A DNA stretch of 64,000 nt from positions 124,001-188,000 of the forward strand of contig NZ_JAFCJS010000008.1 in assembly GCF_018130825.1 (NCBI RefSeq), given 5' to 3'. Position 1 is the first letter of the stretch; each line of letters starts with the position of its first letter. The position numbers were made by a program, and so were the translations under genes. The notes under the pieces are model-generated. The model did no database searches. It worked only from the letters and a program-made list of their open reading frames with translations, and was not told the origin of the DNA. Shown here piece after piece: positions 51,801 through 61,107 of the stretch. The stretch comes from Bradyrhizobium liaoningense (GTDB lineage: Bacteria > Pseudomonadota > Alphaproteobacteria > Rhizobiales > Xanthobacteraceae).

Positions 51801-53693
51801 ATGAATTCGCGTTCCAAGCCCGCTCTCAAAAAGCCCGCTCTCCGCAAGCCTGCCACCAAGACATCCGTCGTCAAGAAATCGGCCGCCAAGGCGAAGTCCT
51901 CCAAAGCTGCGAGCAAGACCAGCAAGCTTCCGGAGTGGAACCTCGCCGATCTCTATTCCGGGATCGATGCGCCGGAAGTGGCGCGCGATCTCGAAAAGAT
52001 GGATGCCGATTGCGTCGCGTTCGAGACCGACTACAAGGGCAAGCTCGCGACAGGGACAGCAAAGGAAGATGGCGGAAAATGGCTCGCCGAGGCCGTGCGG
52101 CGCTATGAGGCGATCGACGATCTCGCCGGCCGTCTCGGCTCCTATGCCGGTCTCGTCCATGCCGGCGACAGCGTTGATCCCAAGATTTCAAAGTTTTACG
52201 GCGATGTGTCCGAACGCCTGACCGCGGCGTCCACGCATCTTCTGTTCTTCGCGCTGGAGCTCAACCGGATCGATGACGATATTTTGACCCGCGCGATGCA
52301 GGCTCCGGAGCTGGAGTACTACCGCCCGTGGATCGAGGACCTGCGCAAGGAGAAGCCGTACCAGCTCGACGACAAGCTCGAGCAGCTCTTCCTGGAGAAG
52401 GCGCAGACCGGTTATTCCGCCTTCAACCGCCTGTTCGACCAGACCATCTCCGGCCTGCGCTTCAAGGTCGGAGCCAAGGAGCTTGCGATCGAGCCGACGC
52501 TCAACCTGTTGCAGGACCGTGATGGCGCCAAGCGCAAGAGCGCGGCCGAAGCCCTGGCGAAGACCTTCAAGGCCAATGAGCGCACCTTTGCGCTGATCAC
52601 CAACACGCTCGCCAAGGACAAGGACATCTCCGACCGCTGGCGCGGCTTCAAGGATGTCGCGGATTCGCGCCACCTCAACAACCGCGTCGAGCGCGAGGTG
52701 GTGGACGCGCTGGTCGCGTCCGTGCGCGCCGCCTATCCAAGGCTGTCGCATCGCTACTACGCATTGAAGGCGAAGTGGTTCGGCAAGAAGCGACTGGCCT
52801 ATTGGGATCGCAACGCGCCGCTGCCGTTTGCTGCGACCGACGTCATCGGCTGGCCCGATGCCCGCAACATGGTGCTGACGGCCTATCGCGGCTTCTCGCC
52901 CAAAATGGCCGACATCGCCGAGCGCTTCTTCACCGATCGCTGGATCGATGCGCCGGTGCGGCCGGGCAAGGTGCCGGGCGCGTTCTCGCATCCGACCACG
53001 CCGTCGGCGCACCCCTACGTGCTGATGAATTACCAGGGCAAGCCGCGCGACGTGATGACGCTCGCCCATGAGCTCGGCCATGGCGTGCACCAGGTGCTGG
53101 CGGCGAAGAACGGCGCACTGATGGCGCCGACGCCGCTGACGCTGGCGGAGACCGCGAGCGTGTTCGGCGAGATGCTGACCTTCCGGCGGCTACTCGCGCA
53201 GACCAAGAGCCCGAAGCAGCGCCAGGCGCTGCTCGCCGGCAAGGTCGAGGACATGATCAACACCGTGGTGCGGCAGATCGCGTTCTATTCCTTCGAGCGC
53301 GCGGTCCACACCGAGCGCAAGAACGGCGAGCTCACCGCGACGCGGCTCGGCGAGATCTGGCTGTCGGTGCAGGGCGAGAGCCTGGGGCCCGCGATCGAGA
53401 TCAAGGCGGGCTACGAGAACTACTGGATGTACATCCCGCATTTCATCCATTCGCCGTTCTACGTCTATGCCTACGCCTTCGGCGATTGTCTCGTGAACTC
53501 GCTCTACGCCGTCTATGAGAACGCGGCCGAAGGCTTTGCCGAGCGCTATCTCGACATGCTCGCCGCCGGTGGAACCAAGCACTATTCCGAGCTGTTGCGG
53601 CCGTTCGGGCTGGACGCCAAGGATCCCAAATTCTGGGACGGCGGCCTCTCGGTCATCGCCGGCATGATCGACGAGCTGGAGGCCATGGGCTGA
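51801..53693 (+). CDS. pepF: M3-family oligoendopeptidase F
   Basis: The product is 630 residues. The zinc motif HELGH is at 423-427 in TLAHELGHGVHQVLA, followed by LAETASVFGEMLTF with the third ligand Glu. It is a cytoplasmic metallopeptidase that trims peptides up to about 20 residues. The first 45 residues are an unusual Lys/Ala/Ser/Pro-rich basic tail (KKPALRKPATKTSVVKKSAA) before the family-type SKLPEWNLADLYSGIDAPE. No strong ribosome site precedes the ATG. Confidence 0.92.
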   Translation: MNSRSKPALKKPALRKPATKTSVVKKSAAKAKSSKAASKTSKLPEWNLADLYSGIDAPEVARDLEKMDADCVAFETDYKGKLATGTAKEDGGKWLAEAVRRYEAIDDLAGRLGSYAGLVHAGDSVDPKISKFYGDVSERLTAASTHLLFFALELNRIDDDILTRAMQAPELEYYRPWIEDLRKEKPYQLDDKLEQLFLEKAQTGYSAFNRLFDQTISGLRFKVGAKELAIEPTLNLLQDRDGAKRKSAAEALAKTFKANERTFALITNTLAKDKDISDRWRGFKDVADSRHLNNRVEREVVDALVASVRAAYPRLSHRYYALKAKWFGKKRLAYWDRNAPLPFAATDVIGWPDARNMVLTAYRGFSPKMADIAERFFTDRWIDAPVRPGKVPGAFSHPTTPSAHPYVLMNYQGKPRDVMTLAHELGHGVHQVLAAKNGALMAPTPLTLAETASVFGEMLTFRRLLAQTKSPKQRQALLAGKVEDMINTVVRQIAFYSFERAVHTERKNGELTATRLGEIWLSVQGESLGPAIEIKAGYENYWMYIPHFIHSPFYVYAYAFGDCLVNSLYAVYENAAEGFAERYLDMLAAGGTKHYSELLRPFGLDAKDPKFWDGGLSVIAGMIDELEAMG

Positions 53694-53717
53694 GCCCGAT
53701 CGACGAGGGCACGCAAG

Positions 53718-53754
53718 GCGCTCCGTCATGCCGAATCCCCCGGCGACGGAGCGC
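53718..53754. repeat. Hairpin downstream of pepF
   Basis: GCGCTCCGTC and GACGGAGCGC pair perfectly across 17 bases. There is no T-run, so it is not a clear intrinsic terminator. Confidence 0.5.
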
Positions 53755-53930
53755 GCTGTCACCGCCGCGATGACCCCATCAGGGCCGAGCGGCGCTCGCG
53801 CCGAGCTTTCCCGGCAATCGGAATTCCAAATGAGCCGATTTGCGGGAAAACCGCGCCTGCCTGCCGTTGCCCTGCCCGAAAGATTAAGGTATCCCAGCCC
53901 GAGAATTCGACTTTCGACTGGGGACAATCC

Positions 53931-54083
53931 ATGGCTGACCATAGCGAAGTGGCGTACACCACTGCCGACGGCAACGACTACGTTGCCCACGAGCAGACCT
54001 ATGAGGGCTTCATCAAGCTGGTGAAATACGGCACGGCCTCGGTCGCGCTCATCGTCATCCTGATGGCGATCTTCCTCACCTGA
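53931..54083 (+). CDS. aa3-type cytochrome c oxidase subunit IV (small bacterial form)
   Basis: A 50-residue protein below the usual ORF cutoff. A soluble acidic N-terminus (ADHSEVAYTTADGNDYVAHE) is followed by QTYEGFIKLVKYGTASVALI and one membrane helix, matching the bacterial CoxIV family. It is the accessory single-span subunit of the aa3 oxidase. GGGGA lies seven bases before the ATG. No other oxidase genes are near; it precedes the pnt operon, a placement also seen in other rhizobia. Confidence 0.85.
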   Translation: MADHSEVAYTTADGNDYVAHEQTYEGFIKLVKYGTASVALIVILMAIFLT

Positions 54084-54220
54084 TCCATCGCCTGGTGCAC
54101 CGCCAGCGTCGTCGGTGCTCATAAAATTTGCATTCAAGCCGGTGCCAAAACCGGTATCCAACGTTGCGGGAGTGACGCTAAGTTTGCGTGCGCGCTTTTT
54201 CCCGCGCCGCCGGAGGGCCT

Positions 54221-55348
54221 ATGAAGATTGCCGTTGCCAAGGAAATCGATCCGTCGGAGCCGCGTGTCGCCGCTTCGCCTGATACGGTGAAGAAGTTCAA
54301 GGCGCTGGGCGCCGAAATCGCCGTCGAGCCGGGTGCCGGCCTCAAGTCGGGCCTGCCGGATTCTGAATTCACCGCCGTGGGCGCGACCGTCAGCGCCGAT
54401 GCGCTCAAGGACGCCGACATCATCATCAAGGTGAAGCGCCCCGAGGCCTCGGAGCTTGCGCAATACAAGCGCGGCGCGCTCGTCATCGCCATCATGGACC
54501 CCTATGGCAACGAGGCCGCGCTGAAGACGATCGCCGATGCCGGCGTCGCCGCTTTCGCGATGGAACTGATGCCGCGCATCACCCGCGCGCAGGTGATGGA
54601 CGTGCTGTCCTCGCAGGCCAACCTCGCCGGCTACCGTGCCGTGATCGAGGGCGCCGAGGCCTTCGGCCGCGCCTTCCCGATGATGATGACCGCCGCCGGC
54701 ACGGTGCCCGCGGCCAAGGTGTTCGTGATGGGCGTCGGCGTCGCCGGCCTGCAGGCGATCGCGACCGCGCGCCGCCTCGGCGCCGTCGTCACCGCGACCG
54801 ACGTCCGCCCCGCGACGAAGGAGCAGGTGGAATCGCTCGGTGCGAAATTCCTCGCCGTCGAGGACGAGGAGTTCAAGAACGCGCAGACCGCCGGCGGCTA
54901 CGCCAAGGAGATGTCCAAGGAGTATCAGGCCAAGCAGGCTGCGCTCACCGCCGAGCACATCAAGAAGCAGGACATCGTCATCACCACCGCCCTGATTCCA
55001 GGCCGGCCGGCGCCGAAACTCGTTTCGGGCGAGATGGTCAAGTCGATGAAGCCCGGTTCGGTGCTGGTCGATCTCGCCGTCGAGCGCGGCGGCAATGTCG
55101 AGGGCGCGAAGGCCGGCGAGGTCGTCGACCTCGATGGTATCAAGATCGTCGGCTACACCAACGTCGCCGGCCGCGTCGCGGCTTCGGCCTCCAGCCTCTA
55201 TGCGCGCAATTTGTTCTCCTTCATCGAGACCATGGTCGACAAGAAAGAGAAGAAGCTCGCCGTGAACTGGGACGACGAACTGGTCAAGGCCACCGCGCTG
55301 ACCAAAGACGGTGCCGTCATCCACCCGAATTTCCAGCCGAAGGTTTAA
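54221..55348 (+). CDS. pntAA: NAD(P) transhydrogenase subunit alpha, part 1 (NAD-binding)
   Basis: The product is 375 residues. It opens [20 protein letters not shown], contains [20 protein letters not shown], the NAD-binding [20 protein letters not shown] and [11 protein letters not shown]. It is soluble domain I of the proton-pumping transhydrogenase, which uses the membrane gradient to drive hydride transfer from NADH to NADP+. GGAGG precedes the ATG. It starts a three-gene operon in which the alpha subunit is split. Confidence 0.95.
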   Translation: MKIAVAKEIDPSEPRVAASPDTVKKFKALGAEIAVEPGAGLKSGLPDSEFTAVGATVSADALKDADIIIKVKRPEASELAQYKRGALVIAIMDPYGNEAALKTIADAGVAAFAMELMPRITRAQVMDVLSSQANLAGYRAVIEGAEAFGRAFPMMMTAAGTVPAAKVFVMGVGVAGLQAIATARRLGAVVTATDVRPATKEQVESLGAKFLAVEDEEFKNAQTAGGYAKEMSKEYQAKQAALTAEHIKKQDIVITTALIPGRPAPKLVSGEMVKSMKPGSVLVDLAVERGGNVEGAKAGEVVDLDGIKIVGYTNVAGRVAASASSLYARNLFSFIETMVDKKEKKLAVNWDDELVKATALTKDGAVIHPNFQPKV

Positions 55349-55359
55349 GGAGAGCCGCC

Positions 55360-55677
55360 ATGGAGCATGCTGCACAGGTCGTCGACCCCTTCATCTTCCG
55401 GCTGTCGATCTTCGTTCTCGCCGTCTTCGTCGGCTATTTCGTGGTGTGGTCGGTGACGCCCGCGCTGCACACGCCGCTGATGAGCGTGACCAACGCGATC
55501 TCCTCGGTGATCGTGGTCGGCGCTCTGCTTGCCGGCGGCGTCGCCAATGTTTCGAGCGGCTCGGGCTGGGCGCGCGCCTTCGGCTTCATTGCGCTGATCT
55601 TCGCCTGCATCAACATCTTTGGCGGCTTCCTTGTCACCCAGCGCATGCTGGCGATGTACAAGAAGAAGTCGAAGTAA
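55360..55677 (+). CDS. pntAB: NAD(P) transhydrogenase subunit alpha, part 2 (membrane)
   Basis: A 105-residue protein with three or four hydrophobic segments, including [20 protein letters not shown] and [20 protein letters not shown], the latter typical of the PntA membrane part. It starts 11 bp after pntAA with AAGGAGAG as ribosome site. Confidence 0.94.
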   Translation: MEHAAQVVDPFIFRLSIFVLAVFVGYFVVWSVTPALHTPLMSVTNAISSVIVVGALLAGGVANVSSGSGWARAFGFIALIFACINIFGGFLVTQRMLAMYKKKSK

Positions 55678-55716
55678 GCGGCCACCTCGGGCTGATGGGA
55701 TCAATGGGGACCTGAG

Positions 55717-57114
55717 ATGAGCGCCAACCTCTCTGCATTTCTGTATCTCGTGGCGGGAGTGCTGTTCATCCTGTCGCTGCGCGGGTTGTCGAGCCCGGCT
55801 TCGTCGCGCCAGGGCAATCTGTTCGGCATGATCGGCATGGCGATCGCGGTCGCCACGACGCTTGCCAACCACCCGCCGGCAGACGGCCTCGCCTGGGTGC
55901 TGGTGATCGTCGGCATCGCGATCGGCGCTGCGATCGGCGCGGTGATCGCCCGCCGCGTGCCGATGACCTCGATGCCGGAGCTCGTCGCGGCCTTCCACTC
56001 GCTGGTCGGCATGGCCGCGGTGCTGGTCGCCGCCGGCGCGTTCTACGCGCCCGAGGCCTTCGACATCGGAACACCTGGCAATATTCATCCGCAGAGCCTG
56101 GTCGAGATGTCGCTCGGCGTCGCCATCGGCGCGCTGACCTTCACCGGCTCGGTCATTGCGTTCCTGAAGCTGTCCGCGCGCATGAGCGGCGCGCCGATCA
56201 TCCTGCCGTTCCGTCACGTCATCAACATCGTGCTCGCCGTTCTGCTCGTCGTCTTCATCGTCGGGCTGGTGATGACCGGCAGTGCGCTCGACTTCTGGCT
56301 GATCGTCATCCTGGCGCTGGCTCTCGGCGTGCTCATGATCATCCCGATCGGCGGCGCCGACATGCCGGTCGTGATCTCGATGCTGAACTCCTATTCGGGG
56401 TGGGCCGCTGCCGGCATCGGCTTCACGCTGGGCAATTCGGCGTTGATCATCACCGGTGCGCTGGTCGGCTCATCAGGCGCGATCCTGTCCTACATCATGT
56501 GCCACGCGATGAACCGATCCTTCATCTCGGTCATCCTCGGCGGCTTCGGCGGTGAGACCGCTGCGGCCGGCGGCGGTACCGGCGAGCAGAAGCCCGCCAA
56601 GCTCGGCTCGGCGGACGATGCCGCCTTCATCATGAAGAACGCCTCCAAGGTCATCATCGTGCCCGGCTACGGCATGGCGGTGGCGCAGGCCCAGCACGCG
56701 CTGCGTGAGATGGCCGACATGCTGAAGAAGGAAGGCGTCGAGGTGAAATACGCCATTCACCCGGTCGCGGGCCGCATGCCCGGCCACATGAACGTGCTGC
56801 TGGCCGAAGCCAACGTGCCCTATGACGAGGTGTTCGAGCTCGAGGACATCAACTCCGAATTCGCGCAGGCCGACATCGCCTTCGTGATCGGCGCCAACGA
56901 CGTCACCAACCCGGCGGCCGAAGAGGATAAGTCCTCGCCGATCTACGGCATGCCGGTGCTCCAGGTCTGGAAGGCCGGAACGGTGATGTTCATCAAGCGC
57001 TCGCTGGCGTCGGGTTACGCGGGCATCGACAACCCGCTGTTCTACCGCGACAACACCATGATGCTGCTCGGCGACGCCAAGAAGGTCACCGAGAACATCG
57101 TCAAGGCGATGTAA
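55717..57114 (+). CDS. pntB: NAD(P) transhydrogenase subunit beta
   Basis: The product is 465 residues. Eight or more membrane helices cover residues 1-260, with RRVPMTSMPELVAAFHSLVG in the proton path. The soluble NADP-binding domain III has VIIVPGYGMAVAQAQHALRE, HPVAGRMPGHMNVLLAEANV and VIGANDVTNPAAEEDKSSPI. It completes the transhydrogenase with pntAA and pntAB. Confidence 0.96.
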   Translation: MSANLSAFLYLVAGVLFILSLRGLSSPASSRQGNLFGMIGMAIAVATTLANHPPADGLAWVLVIVGIAIGAAIGAVIARRVPMTSMPELVAAFHSLVGMAAVLVAAGAFYAPEAFDIGTPGNIHPQSLVEMSLGVAIGALTFTGSVIAFLKLSARMSGAPIILPFRHVINIVLAVLLVVFIVGLVMTGSALDFWLIVILALALGVLMIIPIGGADMPVVISMLNSYSGWAAAGIGFTLGNSALIITGALVGSSGAILSYIMCHAMNRSFISVILGGFGGETAAAGGGTGEQKPAKLGSADDAAFIMKNASKVIIVPGYGMAVAQAQHALREMADMLKKEGVEVKYAIHPVAGRMPGHMNVLLAEANVPYDEVFELEDINSEFAQADIAFVIGANDVTNPAAEEDKSSPIYGMPVLQVWKAGTVMFIKRSLASGYAGIDNPLFYRDNTMMLLGDAKKVTENIVKAM

Positions 57115-57127
57115 CGCGGGAGGGACC

Positions 57128-57298
57128 GTGGCCATCAACAAGGATTGGCACCGGTCCCATCGCATGCCGCCCAAGGCGACGCGCGAGCAGCGCATCGCCT
57201 GGCACGCCGTCCACAAGGCGGCGTGCGGTTGCCGCGACGTTCCCGCCAGCATCCGGCCCGACGTCATGAAATTGCTTCGGAGCCGTCGCAAGCCCTGA
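57128..57298 (+). CDS. 56-residue basic His/Cys protein, GTG start
   Basis: GTG at 57128, 13 bp after the pntB stop and preceded by GGGAGGGA, opens a 56-codon frame: MAINKDWHRSHRMPPKATRE, then QRIAWHAVHKAACGCRDVPA. The spaced His residues (HxxH, WHAVH) and CGC look like a small metal site. Related short proteins occur in rhizobia, without known role. It is probably the last gene of the pnt transcript. It is too short for routine ORF calling. Confidence 0.7.
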   Translation: MAINKDWHRSHRMPPKATREQRIAWHAVHKAACGCRDVPASIRPDVMKLLRSRRKP

Positions 57299-57320
57299 GG
57301 TGGAGACCGGCCGCCTCATC

Positions 57321-58118
57321 ATGACCATCGTCAAGTGGATCGCCATCCTGCTCGTGACCGTCTATTGCGTCGGTCTCGTCGTGCTGTATGTCCGCCAGCG
57401 CGAGATGCTGTTTCCGATCCCACCTGTCGGCCGCACCGCGCCCGATGCCGCGGGCCTGCCCGAGGCGGAAGAGCATATCCTGACCACGTCCGATGGCGAG
57501 AAGGTCATCGTCTGGCACGTGCCGGCGAGGCCCGGCCGTCCCGTGATCCTGTTCTTTCCGGGTAATGGCGATTACCTCGCCGGCCGCATCGATCGCTTCA
57601 AGGCGATGACGGCCGACGGCACCGGCCTCGTCGCGCTGTCCTATCGCGGCTATGCCGGCTCGAGCGGAGCGCCGAGCGAAGAGGGGCTGCTGCGCGATGC
57701 CGCGGCCGCCTACGCCTTCACCACCGCCCGCTATGCCGCGGAACGGATCGTCGTCTGGGGCTTTTCGCTGGGGACGGGCGTCGCGGTTGCCATCGCGTCC
57801 GAGCATCCCGTCGGAAAATTGATCCTGGAGGCGCCGTACACGTCGACCGTCGACGTCGCCGCCGCGGCGTTCCGCTTCGTCCCGGTCCGCCTGCTGATGC
57901 GCGATCAGTTTCGTTCCGACGGGCGCATCGCGCGCGTCACGGTGCCGCTCTTGGTGATGCACGGCACCAATGACCTTGCCATTTCGATCGTGTTCGGAGA
58001 GCGTCTGTTCGCGCTCGCGCATGAACCGAAGCAGTTCGTTCGCTTTGCGGGCGGCGGACACGACAATCTCGATGCGTTCGGCGCGATCGAGACAGCGAGG
58101 CGCTTCATTGCTCCCTAG
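57321..58118 (+). CDS. Membrane-anchored alpha/beta hydrolase (ABHD13/BEM46-like)
   Basis: The product is 265 residues. An N-terminal hydrophobic anchor (MTIVKWIAILLVTVYCVGLV) is followed by a hydrolase domain with ILFFPGNGDYLAGR, LVALSYRGYAGSSGAPSEEG, the nucleophile elbow GFSLGTG (Ser), MHGTNDLA (Asp) and GGGHDNL (His). This is the layout of the ABHD13/BEM46 group. Substrate unknown. Its stop codon (58116-58118) is overlapped by the start of the antiporter gene. Confidence 0.85.
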   Translation: MTIVKWIAILLVTVYCVGLVVLYVRQREMLFPIPPVGRTAPDAAGLPEAEEHILTTSDGEKVIVWHVPARPGRPVILFFPGNGDYLAGRIDRFKAMTADGTGLVALSYRGYAGSSGAPSEEGLLRDAAAAYAFTTARYAAERIVVWGFSLGTGVAVAIASEHPVGKLILEAPYTSTVDVAAAAFRFVPVRLLMRDQFRSDGRIARVTVPLLVMHGTNDLAISIVFGERLFALAHEPKQFVRFAGGGHDNLDAFGAIETARRFIAP

Positions 58119-59550
58119 ACGGCTTGCGACCTGGCGGGGCTGCGTGGTCATCGCCGCGCCGCTCGCGCTGTTGCCGCAGCCCGCATGGGCGGCCGCGGGG
58201 ATCGACGGTGCGGCGATGCGCTGGCCCTATGCGCTGCCCTTTGCCGGCCTGTTGCTGTCGATCGCGCTCGGACCGCTGCTGGTCGCAAAATTCTGGCACC
58301 ATCACTACGGCAAGATCGCCGCGATCTGGTCGCTGCTGGCGCTCGGCTCGCTCGCGCTGTTCGCAGGGGGGATGGCCACGCTGGCGGCGCTGGTCCACGC
58401 CATGCTCGCCGAATATCTCGGCTTCATCGTGCTGCTGTTCTCGCTCTATGTCGTGGCCGGCGGCATTCTCGTCACGGGCGACATCAAGGGCACGCCGGCG
58501 GCCAATACCGGCATCCTCGCGCTCGGCACGCTGATGGCGAGCGTCGTCGGCACCACCGGGGCGGCGATGATCCTGATCCGCCCCTTGATCCGCGCCAACC
58601 GGCCGCGGCGCCACAATGCCCATGTCGTGATCTTCTTCATCATCCTGGTCGCCAATGTCGGCGGCGCGCTGAGCCCGCTCGGCGATCCCCCGCTGTTCGT
58701 CGGCTTCCTGCACGGCGTCGATTTCTTCTGGACCACGCGGAACATCTGGCTGCAGACGACGATCGTTGCCGGGCTGCTGCTCGTCATCTTCGTCGTCGTC
58801 GACGTCTGGCGTTTCAGGAGCGAGCCGCCGCTCGGCGATGCGGGGCCTGGGAAGCCGGTGCGGATCCGCGGCCTCGTCAACCTCGTGCTGATTGCGGCCA
58901 TCGTCGCCAGCCTGCTGGCCTCGGCGATGTGGAAGCCGGGCATCGCCTTCGACGTTCTCGGAACGAAGCTGGAGCTGGAAGACCTCGCCCGCAACGCGGT
59001 GCTGCTGGCGATTGCGGTGTTGTCGGTGTGGCTGACGCCGGACGAGCACAGGCAGGCCAACGGCTTCACCTGGGAGCCGATCCGGGAGGTCGCAAAACTG
59101 TTCGCGGGCATCTTCGTCGCCATCATTCCGGTCATCGCCATGCTCAATGCCGGCCATCACGGCGCCTTCGCCTGGCTGTTGTCGGCGGTGACGGCGCCGG
59201 ACGGCGCGCCGCGCGAGGCCGCCTATTTCTGGTGCACCGGCCTGATGTCGGCGTTCCTCGACAATGCGCCGACCTATCTGCTGTTCTTCGAGCTGGCCGG
59301 CGGGGATCCGCAAGTGCTGATGCATTCCCTGTCGGGCACGCTCGCCTCCATCTCCATGGGCGCGGTCTACATGGGCGCGCTCACCTATATCGGCAATGCG
59401 CCGAACTTCATGGTCAGCAGCATCGCCAGCGAGAACGGCATCGAGATGCCGAGCTTCTTCGGCTATCTGCTGCGCGCCGGCGCCGTGCTGATCCCGCTGT
59501 TCCTGCTGCTGACCTGGCTGCCGATCGCGCCGATCCTGCACTGGCATTGA
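58108..59550 (+). CDS. NhaD-like sodium:proton antiporter
   Basis: A 480-residue product if it starts with TTG at 58108, which overlaps the hydrolase stop and has GAGG seven bases upstream; GTG at 58144 is the alternative. A signal-like start ending QPAWAAAG is followed by about eleven membrane segments. Family features are ILALGTLMASVVGTTGAAMI, NVGGALSPLGDPPLFVGFLH and LSAFLDNAPTYLLFFEL-like SAFLDNAPTYLLFF. It exchanges Na+ (or Li+) for H+ across the inner membrane. It is coupled to the hydrolase. Confidence 0.87.
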   Translation: MLPRRLATWRGCVVIAAPLALLPQPAWAAAGIDGAAMRWPYALPFAGLLLSIALGPLLVAKFWHHHYGKIAAIWSLLALGSLALFAGGMATLAALVHAMLAEYLGFIVLLFSLYVVAGGILVTGDIKGTPAANTGILALGTLMASVVGTTGAAMILIRPLIRANRPRRHNAHVVIFFIILVANVGGALSPLGDPPLFVGFLHGVDFFWTTRNIWLQTTIVAGLLLVIFVVVDVWRFRSEPPLGDAGPGKPVRIRGLVNLVLIAAIVASLLASAMWKPGIAFDVLGTKLELEDLARNAVLLAIAVLSVWLTPDEHRQANGFTWEPIREVAKLFAGIFVAIIPVIAMLNAGHHGAFAWLLSAVTAPDGAPREAAYFWCTGLMSAFLDNAPTYLLFFELAGGDPQVLMHSLSGTLASISMGAVYMGALTYIGNAPNFMVSSIASENGIEMPSFFGYLLRAGAVLIPLFLLLTWLPIAPILHWH

Positions 59551-59599
59551 ATCTGACGGCCGATTTGCTACTGCTCGGTTTCACAACTGGAGCCAGTGG

Positions 59600-60697
59600 A
59601 TGAGCGCGCATAGTCCGATGCCCCGGTCGGCCTGGATCTTCCCGGCGCTGGCCGTGCTGTTGTTCGTGGCCGTCAGCGTGACGGACTACGTCTTCACGCT
59701 GTCGCTGGCCGGGCTCGGCTTCGCCATCGTGCTTCTGGTCATCCTGTTCGGCACGGTGTTCGCCGCCGTCCATCATGCCGAGGTGATCGCCGAACGGGTC
59801 GGTGAACCCTATGGCACCCTGGTGCTGACGCTCTCGGTCACCATTATCGAGGTGGCGCTGATCACCACCATCATGCTGGGCGAAAAGCCTGCCCCGGAAC
59901 TGGCGCGTGACACCGTGTTCGCCGTGGTCATGATCGTCTGCAACGGCCTCGTCGGGCTCTGCATCTTCATCGGCGGCCTGCGCTATCGCGAGCAGGGCTT
60001 TCAGCTCTCCGGCGCCAACGTCTATCTCAGCGTCCTGTTCGCGCTCGCGACCATCACGCTGATCATGCCGAACTACACGACCACCACGCCGGGACCGGTC
60101 TATTCGGCGGTTCAGCTCGGCTTCGTCGACGTGGTCACGCTCGCGCTCTATGCGGTGTTCCTCTACACCCAGACCGTCCTGCACAAGGATTACTTCGTTC
60201 ATGAACGGGGGAAGGGCGAGGGCGGGGAGGTGCACCTTTCGGTCGGAGCGCTCGCGCTCACCGTGGCGCTGCTCCTGGTCTCGCTCCTGGCGGTCGTGCT
60301 GCTGGCCAAGAAATTCTCACTGGTGGTCGATGCCGTGGGCGCCAGGATCGGCGCGCCACCGGCTTTTGCCGGCCTTCTGGTCGCGCTGCTGATCCTGATG
60401 CCGGAGGGCGTCGCGGCCATCGCGGCGGCGCGCAAGAACGACCTCCAGAAGAGCATCAATCTCGCTCTCGGATCCTCGCTGGCGACCATCGGGCTGACCA
60501 TTCCCGCCGTCGGCGTCGCCACCTACGCGCTCGACAAGGAGCTCGAGCTCGGCCTCAGTGCCCAGGGCAGCGTCCTTTTGCTGCTGACCTTCTTCCTGAG
60601 CATGCTGACCTTCGGCACGGGCAGGACCAATGTCCTGTTCGGCCTGGTCCATATGGTGGTATTTGCCGTCTACGTGTTCATGGTTTTCGTGCCCTGA
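59600..60697 (+). CDS. Calcium/cation:proton antiporter of the CaCA superfamily (ChaA-type)
   Basis: A 365-residue protein with about eleven membrane helices. The two alpha repeats are visible: GEPYGTLVLTLSVTIIEVAL and ALGSSLATIGLTIPAVGVAT, each with its acidic/polar ion-site residues (PEGVAAIAAARKNDLQKSIN precedes the second). ChaA-type exchangers extrude Ca2+, Na+ or K+ in return for protons, mainly at alkaline pH. It follows the Na+/H+ antiporter by 49 bp. Confidence 0.9.
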   Translation: MSAHSPMPRSAWIFPALAVLLFVAVSVTDYVFTLSLAGLGFAIVLLVILFGTVFAAVHHAEVIAERVGEPYGTLVLTLSVTIIEVALITTIMLGEKPAPELARDTVFAVVMIVCNGLVGLCIFIGGLRYREQGFQLSGANVYLSVLFALATITLIMPNYTTTTPGPVYSAVQLGFVDVVTLALYAVFLYTQTVLHKDYFVHERGKGEGGEVHLSVGALALTVALLLVSLLAVVLLAKKFSLVVDAVGARIGAPPAFAGLLVALLILMPEGVAAIAAARKNDLQKSINLALGSSLATIGLTIPAVGVATYALDKELELGLSAQGSVLLLLTFFLSMLTFGTGRTNVLFGLVHMVVFAVYVFMVFVP

Positions 60698-60703
60698 AGC
60701 GCT

Positions 60704-61009
60704 ATGTCCCAGGAGAGGTTCCCAATGCTTGCCGCCAAGTCCGAAGTTCAGATCGATAACGAGCAGGTCCGGGTGACCGAATGGCGGCTCGCCCCGGGCA
60801 GCGCGACCGGGCACCACACCCATGGGATGGACTACGTGATTGTTCCCGTCGTCGCCGGCGAAATGACCATCGTGGCGCCCAATGGCGAGCGGTCCAAGGC
60901 GCAGCTTGCCGCCGGCAAATCCTACTTCCGCAAGGCCGGCGTCCAACACGACGTACTTAACGAAACCTCAACTGAGATCGTGTTCCTTGAGATCGAGCTG
61001 AAGCCGTAA
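60704..61009 (+). CDS. Small cupin-domain protein
   Basis: A 101-residue single cupin. VTEWRLAPGSATGHHTHGMD carries the first metal motif (HHTHxxxxY-like), and YFRKAGVQHDVLNETSTEIV the second His. It starts 6 bp after the antiporter; an internal ATG at 60725 (MLAAKSEVQ), after AGGAGAGG, may be the true start. Metal-binding regulatory or enzymatic role unknown. Confidence 0.82.
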   Translation: MSQERFPMLAAKSEVQIDNEQVRVTEWRLAPGSATGHHTHGMDYVIVPVVAGEMTIVAPNGERSKAQLAAGKSYFRKAGVQHDVLNETSTEIVFLEIELKP

Positions 61010-61107
61010 GGCGCAGGGTTATCCCTTTTGCCATCGATCCGTCGCAGTTGATCCCTTACAATTGCCCCAAAGTTCCCGCATCTGGTCGCGCGGGGAGTGG
61101 CCGAGAA

